Of a stretch of 19,154 nucleotides of DNA, positions 10,001 through 16,840 are shown one piece after another (positions within the stretch are counted from its first letter, which is position 1; every line of letters begins with the position of its first letter). The notes below the pieces were generated by a model. The model was given only the letters and a program-made list of their open reading frames with translations, ran no database searches and was not told the DNA's origin. The position numbers and the translations under genes are program-made. The stretch comes from Schizochytrium sp. CCTCC M209059 (lineage: Eukaryota; Sar; Bigyra; Thraustochytrida; Thraustochytriidae): positions 1 through 19,154 of the forward strand of contig JTFK01001332.1 of assembly GCA_000818945.1 (NCBI GenBank), read 5' to 3'.

Positions 10001-10731
10001 TCCACAACGAGCATGTCGGATCGCAAGGTCGCAGCTTCTGCCTCTTGCGCCTCGACGAGGTTCGCCACGATCCGCCGCATGGCACGGCGTTCCTTGCGGG
10101 TCCCGAGGTTGCCCTGTAGCACGGCCCCGGTGTCGATCTTGGGCTGCTCCTCGAGCAGGCCCAAGATAATTTCCAGGCTGCTCTTGCTCATACCTTCCTG
10201 CTCGCGCAAAAGCCTTAGGCCCTCTGCGAGCTCGAGGCGGTCTTCCTCGGCGTCCTTTTTAGTGTCAGCTTCCCAGTCGTCGAGGACGTCGGTCGCGGCG
10301 TCTCGCGAGCTGCGTTGTTTCGACACGCGCCTGCTCGCCTGTTTGGCCTTGCCCGGACTCCGCGCGAGCAGCACATCAGCGTCGAGCTTGCACCTTTCGA
10401 GCGCCTCCTTGATACGCTGGTGAGCATCGGCGAGCGCGACGCGGCCCGCGCGTGCGTCCACAAGCTGCAATACGCGCCCTGGCAGGTCCGGGGCCCGCCC
10501 AAAGTACGGCTGCAAGACGGCGATGGCCTCGCGCAGGTTCGCCTCCGCGCTCAAGAGGTGGGCCTGGGCCTCCGCGGGCCTCTCGCCAGCCTCCGCATGG
10601 CTCTCGAGCGCCTCCAGCGCGCGAGCAAGGGTCACCGCCCTCCGCGGCGCGTAGTCCTCGCCATCCTCCTCCACCAGGAGTCCCGCCGCTTCACGGGCGA
10701 GCATCGCCACGGTGGACCCTCCGCTGGACAT
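7009..10731 (-). CDS. Protein kinase-like domain fused to armadillo repeats, NFG variant
   Basis: This is a 1240-residue multidomain protein. Residues about 10-240 are helical and of unknown function. The kinase-like domain spans about 245-528: glycine loop GEGRFTQV (251-258), VALK with K280, catalytic loop HHDLKPTN (D382, K384, N387), NFG (401-403) in place of DFG, APE at 437-439, and the conserved ADIFSLAMIMWEM helix. The Mg-binding Asp of DFG is Asn and the HRD Arg is His, so activity may be absent or atypical; the rest is intact. An Ala/Ser-rich linker (about 565-670) follows. Residues about 820-1210 are armadillo-type repeats with a striking 44-residue period. The closest general group is tyrosine-kinase-like (TKL) kinases. 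Upstream of the chosen ATG at 10731 the frame stays open to 10926, but that extension has no ATG. Function unknown; signalling or scaffolding is likely. Confidence 0.82.
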   Translation of the reverse strand: MSSGGSTVAMLAREAAGLLVEEDGEDYAPRRAVTLARALEALESHAEAGERPAEAQAHLLSAEANLREAIAVLQPYFGRAPDLPGRVLQLVDARAGRVALADAHQRIKEALERCKLDADVLLARSPGKAKQASRRVSKQRSSRDAATDVLDDWEADTKKDAEEDRLELAEGLRLLREQEGMSKSSLEIILGLLEEQPKIDTGAVLQGNLGTRKERRAMRRIVANLVEAQEAEAATLRSDMLVVDDPEHVLGEGRFTQVLSGMATRMSEKEERVEVRVALKRVRPGSSKKSRQKLRARRALLLEAERWQGLQHANIVRLLGTCVLDRRFYLIMDLCDMSLEDLLYETEVAESYELSAEDREAILRGVSRGLAYLHANAIIHHDLKPTNVLLSHDLGLVKLANFGLAQSSVCDNGIGSRYGDADDEVEDARRGKSLYMAPEVLQPPAQWTSCADIFSLAMIMWEMYHGEPPYAHVESTVDLEDQVLRGERPKVSRKRGGILPWMPAVIEQCWDHDAQHRPRASEVLQHFSTRGTKSRRSERVIRGIVSVFTSSSKSKDDDAASVDGAVEKAPSPAAAAAAASAETVATAAAAAKGKKEEVDVEAAAAAATAAAAATLASRSSARRSISRRRSSAPRSSMGARTQEKPQAASFTSAFAATIAAASAPAIAAVSTITGAGGGDTASPDGDVKSVVEDLKNRKMIIQARGFTPSSGANVQSIRSLVEALKQGSDVRLRTLESLHGALRQEFEADEETEVLRNEARSRGLLSELQRVMDGDQDTEVLTSALWVLRYALSGPGGESSRKAAVDSYQLADLAQGLLQVYPKEARLQSAACRVVGTFAQSSNRIRGILVQEMSLGKELLEAMRAHPGDADVQKNACLALQNLSLNDRNKEILGQDLNAGLEILTAMRAHEKDGDVQEFGCGALQNLALDEQNRVRLGQTLEAGGAALAAMRSHVDDGDIQENACGLLWNLAANKDNRVILGQELDAGRTIVATMEAHVDDGEIQNYACAALGSLARNNRNKEILVQEVGCGQSIAQAMRGHPTDAVVQEMACWALCNLADQRNEEILVQEVGIGKDVIAAMRAHPGDVEVLKYACGAIGSLAFENGRNKVIFGQELKVGNDLVTVLRAHRDNAKIVEMVCWAVCNLALKNARNQIILGQEEGLAKELVEAMRFHSDVSTVQKKACGTLWTLASSPAVKQDLLKMGAVDVIAAASEKFPELDYPKGLLEFMTADAQSLEN
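7104..8274 (-). repeat. Armadillo repeat array inside the kinase-like gene
   Basis: Protein-level repeats carry an IL(G/V)Q anchor. The anchor isoleucine, or its equivalent, falls at residues 848, 892, 936, 980, 1024, 1067, 1112 and 1157 of the 1240-residue protein, giving spacings of 44, 44, 44, 44, 43, 45 and 45. Each unit also carries AMRAH-like and VQ..ACGAL.NLA-like helices. Degenerate units flank both ends (around 804 and 1201). The regularity implies growth by internal duplication of about 132 bp. The array probably forms a right-handed alpha solenoid for protein binding. Confidence 0.85.
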
Positions 10732-11004
10732 CGCGCTCCTCGCTCCTCGCCCCGCGCGCCCCCCCCCCCCCCGCTCCACGAACTTGGACTTTTGGCGCGT
10801 GCAGCAGGAATCGGCCACGAAGCGAAGCAGGCCAAGTGAAGGCACCCAAAGTGAGGCACCCAAAACAAGGCGATGCACACGGGCGCCGCGTGCAGTGACG
10901 CACTCATTCGAGCCGAGCCGAGCCAAACAGCGTTCGTTTCACTAAAGGTCTATCTTTATCTTTTCTGAAAGAAGCAAAAGCTTTGCGAGAAGGGAAAGAC
11001 TTCT
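10732..11004. promoter_or_regulatory. Short spacer between kinase-like and DZIP1-like genes
   Basis: The 273-bp spacer carries the kinase-like gene's 5' leader and the DZIP1-like gene's 3' flank. Besides the C/G run it contains an imperfect direct repeat, GTGAAGGCACCCAAA then GTGAGGCACCCAAA (about 10836-10864), and a triple GCCGA run near 10911-10922. An AT-rich TATCTTTATC stretch is near 10951. The spacing is compact for two full eukaryotic gene ends. Confidence 0.5.
10759..10772. repeat. C14 homopolymer (G14 in the leader transcript)
   Basis: Fourteen consecutive C on the + strand lie 28 bp upstream of the kinase-like ATG. In the minus-strand transcript this would be G14 in the 5' leader, able to form stacked G structures. 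It is also a likely site of length variation or sequencing error. Confidence 0.85.
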
Positions 11005-12537
11005 TTACTCGTGATCATCGTCAGCATGAGCAGCAGCAGAAGCGGACGCTGAGGGCCGAGACGCGGACGAGGACTCGATGACAAAGTCCCAACGCATGGC
11101 GGCCAGATCCGAGGCGCCCACCTCGGAAATCGCGACGACCGCTTGAGATGATGCTTGCGCTGCGAACGACTTTTGAGGCAGCGACGCTAGACTGGCATTG
11201 CCTTCGGAATAGATCGTCGGCGAGTCCTTTGCCTCTTCTTGCTCTTGTCCTTGGTGCTCTGCATCATCTGCGCCGCTGCGTATCTCGGCCAAACGTGTGC
11301 CCTTTCCTGCTGAATGCTGCGCATAAACTTTCAGTTCGAGCCCTTGCTCCTCCGCAAGTGATCCTCTTGTCATTTGATCTTCATCGTCTTTGGCCTCTTC
11401 TCCTCGCACATCGCGGGCGGAGAGACGCGCTGGTAGATCATCAGAATTGTTTGCCTGCGATTGCGATGCTTCAAGCGGTAAGTCTCCCTCGCCTAAAAGA
11501 TTCTTCTCTTCACGAGGAATGAGGTTAATATCTTCCCCGTTCGAATCCTCGATTTCGTCATGCGTGGGAGTAGCTCCTTTGGCCTGTACACTGTTGCCTT
11601 GGGTTTCATCCTCTACAAGAGATTCATCGCTGCTAACGTCGTGTTTATCGGCAAAGCACTGTTCCTTCTTGGCATCGAGATCGCGCTTTTCCGCCCTCTC
11701 GTCGAGTTCTTTTTCCTTCTTATCTCCATCGACGGACTCGTCTTTTCCGTCAATAAAAGAGTGAGCCTCGACCTCTTCCTCCGCTTCCTCTTCTTTACTT
11801 TGCGCTGGCTTTTCGCCAGCAAAGTCATCTTTATCCTCTGTTGTATCATCACCGTCGTCGCGAAAGACTACATTTGGAGCACGCGTGGTGGCGCTTGCAA
11901 AGTCTGCGCCGACAGTCAAACAATCCCGATCGCTAGCCTGCTGATTGCCGTCCTTGCCCTGATGCATTATGACTTTTTCCTCGGATACGATCGAGCGAGA
12001 CGAGTTTTCAGGCGAGAGGTTGGCCTCTGTAGCGCAAAGCTCTTGACTCGCAGCGTTTGTAGCCATTTGCTGGGCGTCGCCTGAAACGTTGTGCTGGCTT
12101 TGAAATACTTGCATAGACTCGTTCGCAGTCGAAACCTCGACTTGCTCTAGCTGACCACTCTCCAAAGGCCGCAGGTTTTCCTGGGGCTTGCTTGTCAGAT
12201 TTCGCGGGCGTGGGACGCGTGCAATCTGTGGTTTCGGAGGCAAAGGAAGTGGGGAGGGCTCGGAGGAATCGGATTCTTCTTCAGCCTGGGTGCTTGTTGT
12301 ATCAGGCTCAGTACCAAGGTCTCTCGTCGTCTGGGCACGATTGACAGCCCACAAGCCGTCTTCGTCCCCTTGACCCTGTGATGTGTCGTCTTCGCACCGA
12401 CCTTGATGGCTCTCGGCAGCCCAAGAGGCAATAGCGCGAGAGGTCCCTTCGTCCTCGCTTTCGTCCTCGCTTTCGTCCCCGGCTGCTTGTGGTGACGAGG
12501 TCTTTGCTTCGTCGCGCAAGGACGATGATGGTGGTGG

Positions 12538-12580
<43 letters not shown>

Positions 12581-14787
12581 ATGCTTGCAAAAGGTTGATC
12601 AATCTGGAGTTGAAGAAATGAAGGCTGCTGCACAACCGGGGGCCGCTCTCGCGGTTGTGCTTTGTGCCGTTCGGAGATGGGAACCATTGCGTCGCGCAAG
12701 AGAACGTCACGCGGTTGAGGAAACTCATCTTCGTATGCCTGCAAATCCTCTGCCGCAGGAGGCTTGTAAAAAGCATCTGTAAGGTTGCTGGTGAGCTTTT
12801 GAACAGCACGCAAGGCCTTTGTGAAACCCTCTTGCGGTTGATTGCGTCTCGCCACCTCGATTTGCCGCTGGAGATGCACCCGCTGTTCGTCGTCCAAGAC
12901 GTCGAGCTCTGGCAGCGAAGCGTCGAAACGCGCCATTCGAGTGTATAACTGCCTACGGGCCTCGTCGAGCTGAGCGTGGATCTCGGCGGCGCTGTGATCC
13001 CAGCGAGAACGAACGTGCGGCTTCTCGGGCAGTGGCGCATGATCCATTGACTGTGTACCGACTTTGAACCGCGATGAGAGAATCGCAGCCTTGCCATCAA
13101 TTACAGTTTCCGCCTCGGCCATGGCATCTCGCTCGGCCTCGGTAATAGTGTCTTCGCGCTGCGCGTGCAAGTACTGCAGAGCGATCTGCTGCACGAGGGC
13201 CTCATGAATAGGCTTGGCCTCAAGTTCGTCTGGGCCCACCAGATTGGCGACGTGCAGCGCCACTGCCTGTTTGGGGGAAGCCGATGCTTCTTGACTCCGT
13301 GTCTCTTGCTCGCTGATCGATCGCACGAGATCTCTCTTGGCTTGGACGAGCGAGGCATCTCTTGCATGCACCTGGAGACGGGCAAACGCGCGACCGGACC
13401 GTATTTTGTTGTGATTGCGAACCAGACTTGCAAGCGAGCGGCAAAAGTTCGCCACAATCGCCGCCCGAAAGCGTTGCGTTGCAATATCCGCGTCGTCTTG
13501 ACGATCGCGATGAGACGCCGACGACCGGGACGAGCTTGACGAGGATACCACGGATGGAGACGACGAGCGAGAGAGCGCAGCTGAACTCGAGGCCGAGGCT
13601 GCGCGTTCAAGCTCTTGCGCACGATGATGCTGCAGCTCCCTTTCTAGCATGGCAAGTCGATTCTGCTGGTCTTCTTGAAGCTTGCGTGCCTCCGCCCGTC
13701 GTGTGGCGGCCTCCTCGTCCTCTCTTTCCCTGGCAGTCCATTGCAAGGTGCGAAAGACCTCGAGCTTGGCCTCGAGCCCGGCGATACGCTGCTCGTAGCC
13801 GAGCTGTTGCGTCGAGAGACGTGCCTCGTATTGAGCTTCTACGCGCTCTTCGTGGGCGCGACGATCCGCCTTGAGAGTTTCGAGTTGCTCTACGTGCATT
13901 TTGCGTTCAGACGCACGCGTATCTTCGATGGCCTCTCGCACAGCCGACTCGCGCTCCTTGACTGCGGCAAGTAAAGCTTGCTGCATTTTCTCGAGCGCGT
14001 CCTCTGTCGAGGCCTCGCTTGCCCTATTTGGTTCGAGATTTTCCGCCTCTTCGGGCATGAAGGTGTGCTTGCGTCGGGCGCAGTGGCGTCGAAGAAACTC
14101 CCGCGAGCTAAAGGTCTTTCCACAAGTGCCACAAACGGAGGCTTCGAGGCCCGGTGCATCGAGCCCGGCGCCTGCGCGCGTCCCCGCAAGCGCCTTTGCC
14201 AAAGTCTCCTTCATTGAAGCACCACCGGGGCCGTGCATAGTCAGCACGTACTCAAAGGTCGCGAGAGCTTTGCGCATTTGGCGGATTTCTTTGCGCAGCC
14301 TATCGTTTTCATCCGCAAGGACGCCATTGTCCTCGACGAGCTGGTTTGCGTCTGCGCTTGCGTCCCGAGCGTCAGCGCGCGCGGCATCGACCTGCGCAAA
14401 AAGGGCGTTTTCTAGATTGAGAAGATACTCGATGATGAGCTGCGCAACGCGAAAGGCTTTGACAATGTTTTGGTCCGAAAGGCCTTGCAAGTCTCCGACC
14501 TTGAGGTTGCAGAAAGCGATATTCTCGAGGATTTCTTGTAGTGCCCCGACGTCTACCTTTTCAACAATTTGCGCCAGGTCTAGCCGCGCAAGTCTACGCA
14601 CGTTCAACTTGCCGTGTCTCTGTTGGAAGGTGAACGCTTGCAGCCAGTCTTCCTCGATCTCCTCGTGCTCGACTTCACTCGCGACTTCGCGCTCGTCTTC
14701 CCCACGTTGTCGCCTCATTTTACTGCGCAATTCATGCAACGCCTCGGCCTCCGCAAAACCCTCACGCGAGTCCCCTCTTCGCAGCAT
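11005..14787 (-). CDS. DZIP1: DZIP1/Iguana-like basal-body C2H2 zinc-finger protein
   Basis: This is a 1260-residue protein. Residues about 50-130 match the DZIP1 N-terminal domain, with FTFQQR, then ALQEILENIAFCNL (82-95), then AFRVAQLIIEYLL (111-123). A coiled-coil segment follows (about 130-180), then one C2H2 finger, C219-x2-C222-x12-H235-x5-H241. Long charged coiled coils run from about 260 to 400. From about 735 onward the protein is low-complexity and Ser/Glu/Asp-rich, with a 14-Ser tract (737-750). Vertebrate DZIP1 and DZIP1L act at the basal body and ciliary transition zone; a similar role in a flagellate stage is inferred. It is longer than vertebrate DZIP1 (roughly 870 residues), mainly through the acidic tail. 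The ATG at 14787 lies 12 bp downstream of a GA tract (minus sense); Met24 is an alternative start. Confidence 0.85.
12522..12579. repeat. Trinucleotide microsatellite coding poly-Ser
   Basis: (TGA)14 on the + strand (12538-12579) is read on the minus strand as 14 consecutive TCA serine codons, flanked by three CCA proline codons and three more serines. The use of a single codon shows recent slippage expansion, not selection for serine alone. The length probably varies between strains. Confidence 0.92.
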
Positions 14788-14799
14788 CCCTCTCTTGTT

Positions 14800-14825
14800 T
14801 CTCTCTCTCTCTCTCTCTCTCTCTT
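14800..14825. repeat. CT tract before the DZIP1-like start
   Basis: (CT)12-13 on the + strand is GA-rich in the minus-strand transcript and ends 12 bp upstream of the DZIP1-like ATG. It resembles the GA/CT arms upstream of the ZPR1-like gene and may be a shared leader or promoter element, or simply a mutational hotspot. Confidence 0.9.
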
Positions 14826-15694
14826 TACGGCGACAGCGGCAATGACGACGTCAAGAGCGACAGCAAGGAGCTTTAGCTAGCCTTATTGTCTTGGAGACGC
14901 GTATTGTTGCGGCGTGTATGTGTTCTGGTCCTGCCGCTCCGCCGCTTAGGCGGGCTCGTGCTGTCTCGTGCCGTTTGGGCCTCTCCTCGTCTAAAACCTT
15001 GCCTTGCCCCCACTGCTGCGTGCACGAGCGCGCGTGTACGTTAATGTTTGCGTGAGCGTGGACGTGGACGTGGATGAGGACGTGCGCTAGCCCAAGCTGC
15101 GCCCGCCACTCGGCAACGGCCGTGCGCGCCGGCGCAGCTGCTCGCTCGATGCGGCTCTGGCGGGCGTCCCAACAAGCTGAGACTACCTTACTTAGGCCGC
15201 TCAACACCCGTGCCGCTCAACGCCGCCGCCCTCCCCTTCAGAGGCCGCCCCACCGGCAGCGGGCTCGCCGATAGGCCGCTTCCGCTGCGGCTGCAGGTCG
15301 CCTACACGCTGCTGCCGCTGACTATCTCATTGCGCGCGGGGTCGGGCTCGAGGGCTTGCTTGGCAATGGGGACGCAAGGTCCGCCAACGTCAGAACAGCG
15401 CTGGTGCTACTCGCTGCCTCTCACAGTCGGTCAGCGAGGTGAGCTCAACGGAAACATTGCATAAGCGTCTCTACGGCGGAAGGCGCGACCAGGTCGGGCG
15501 CGACGCCTTGCAGCAGCTAGCCCGCCGCGCCATCGGCAGCGGGCAGACAGCCGCGCCCGGCGCCCTCGCGCAGCGCGCGCAGTCGGGCCTCGGGACGAGC
15601 GAGCGAGATTTTTCTTCCGAGCGTCGACGAGGATCCTTGGGGGGAAAAGAAAGGGGACGAAGGGACCGCCGCCTCGGAGGGGCGTACTGACGCT
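14826..15694. promoter_or_regulatory. Divergent intergenic region, DZIP1-like and LU-domain genes
   Basis: The 869-bp GC-rich spacer lies between two outward-facing genes and so should hold both promoters. It contains a GTGGAC-type hexamer run (about 15057-15075), a GCCGCTCAAC direct repeat (15198 and 15212), and many short GC-rich inverted motifs. Open frames here (for example minus 14851-15207, about 118 codons, with alternating His/Val from the hexamer run) have no domain and look like shadows. No TATA box is evident. Confidence 0.5.
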
Positions 15695-16345
15695 ATGAGC
15701 GCGAGATCACGCGCGGCGGCGACGCTCGTCGCGCTGGCGTGCATCGTCAGCGTCGGCGTGCGCGAAGCGGAGGGACTTCGGTGCTACAGAGCAAAGCAGG
15801 ATTGCTTTCCAAGCTGCACATACGCTCTAGACGCGTGCGAATTCGATTGGGGTGAGTCGAGCGGCGGCAGCAGCAGCAGCAGCAGCATCAGTGATGCTAG
15901 CGACTCCAACACAAGCACAATGTGCACAGAAACAGACGCAGGGACCCCGACCTGGGTCTGTGCGAGAAACATTGAAGCCTGCAATACCACAGCCGAGTGC
16001 ACGCTCGGGCTTGCACTCCCTACTGCAAATTGCTCAGACGCGGGCGCTGACCCAGACTTTTGCATCGAGACATGCTCTGGGGAGCAGGATGTTTGTGTTG
16101 ACGAATTCCGCCTTCCGCAAAACTCAAGGTTCGGCAAATCGGCCGTCTGGGGGTTCGAAGAAGTCCACGTGCGAGGGTGTGCCTCCACGTGCGAGGCGCT
16201 CAACCAGTCCGCGGACACCGGCATTGGCGTCACGTGCTGCACCGACGACCTTTGCAATACGAGCTCACGCGCGAGCATTGCACCTGTACTCTTGGTGGCA
16301 TTGTGCATAATTTATGTCATCGCACTCGAATCTTCAACGCCATAG
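15695..16345 (+). CDS. Secreted, probably GPI-anchored Cys-rich protein with Ly6/uPAR-like domain
   Basis: This is a 216-residue protein. Residues 1-27 form a signal peptide with a hydrophobic core around 8-20 and probable cleavage before LRCY. The mature N-terminal half has scattered cysteines (C30, C37, C41, C48, C77, C89, C96, C102, C113) and a Ser-rich segment (about 55-75). Residues 123-188 show the order of the Ly6/uPAR (LU) three-finger fold: C123, C127, C134, a GC at 161-162, C166, CC at 181-182, and DLCN ending at 188. NxS/T sites occur in the mature chain (for example N114 is not one, but N98 and N188 are). The C-terminal hydrophobic stretch (about 195-211) with a short polar tail suggests a GPI-attachment signal. 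A surface receptor, adhesion or inhibitor role is possible; the function is unknown. A consensus splice donor (GTGAGT, 15852-15857) could remove part of the Ser-rich segment. Confidence 0.75.
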   Translation: MSARSRAAATLVALACIVSVGVREAEGLRCYRAKQDCFPSCTYALDACEFDWGESSGGSSSSSSISDASDSNTSTMCTETDAGTPTWVCARNIEACNTTAECTLGLALPTANCSDAGADPDFCIETCSGEQDVCVDEFRLPQNSRFGKSAVWGFEEVHVRGCASTCEALNQSADTGIGVTCCTDDLCNTSSRASIAPVLLVALCIIYVIALESSTP

Positions 16346-16840
16346 CAACGTATATAAAAAAGAAAAAAAGAAAAAAAAGATGGTTGGATGGCTTTGTGAG
16401 AGAATGAAAGAACCGACTTTACCCTGACTGACTGTGAGGCCTTTTCGATGTAGGCTTCCTGCGACTACCAAAAATTATCAAGCAACTGGCCGGTTTTAAC
16501 GACAATCTTTTGTTTCCTTACGAAAGGGTATCGGTGAACAAAAAGTCGTGTCTCTGAGATTCGTCACAGTCAATTGCTAATAGCTATGTTCCTGGTACTG
16601 CTATGAAAGCAGTAACTCAACATAAAGTCACAGCTTTCGGGTTTCGAAATGCAACAGAACAACAACCGCTTCTTTCTGGAGTCGCTGTAGCGTCGCTCAC
16701 ACGCACAAGTCGTGGCAACGTTCGATGCCATCACCGTCGTCCAATCTCCCATCGCTTGAAATGCCCCGAAGAAAAACAAAATGAAGGCGCAAGTCTAAAA
16801 TCATCATCATTCAACAATCGACAAAATGTACTTTTGAAAA
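16346..16840. other. Convergent 3' spacer between LU-domain and YME1-like genes
   Basis: The 495-bp spacer lies between two gene ends. Just after the LU-domain stop there is a TATATA followed by an A/G-rich run (about 16350-16380), which could be part of the 3' untranslated region. No AATAAA was found for either gene. Short frames on both strands have no recognisable content, and no RNA gene was seen. Confidence 0.5.

Noticed and set aside
10732..10926. Upstream extension of the kinase-like protein by 65 residues
   Set aside because: The extension contains no ATG (its first codon is TTG) and it translates the C14/G14 run.
11535..11555. tRNA T-loop-like GTTCGAATCC
   Set aside because: It lies inside the DZIP1-like coding region and has no matching acceptor stem or D-arm around it.
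12195..13100. Minus frame of about 300 codons with a long poly-His stretch
   Set aside because: It is a shadow of the DZIP1-like gene; the poly-His is the trinucleotide repeat read out of frame.
14851..15207. Minus frame of 118 codons with alternating His/Val in the divergent spacer
   Set aside because: The pattern comes from a hexamer repeat, there is no domain, and the position fits a promoter region.
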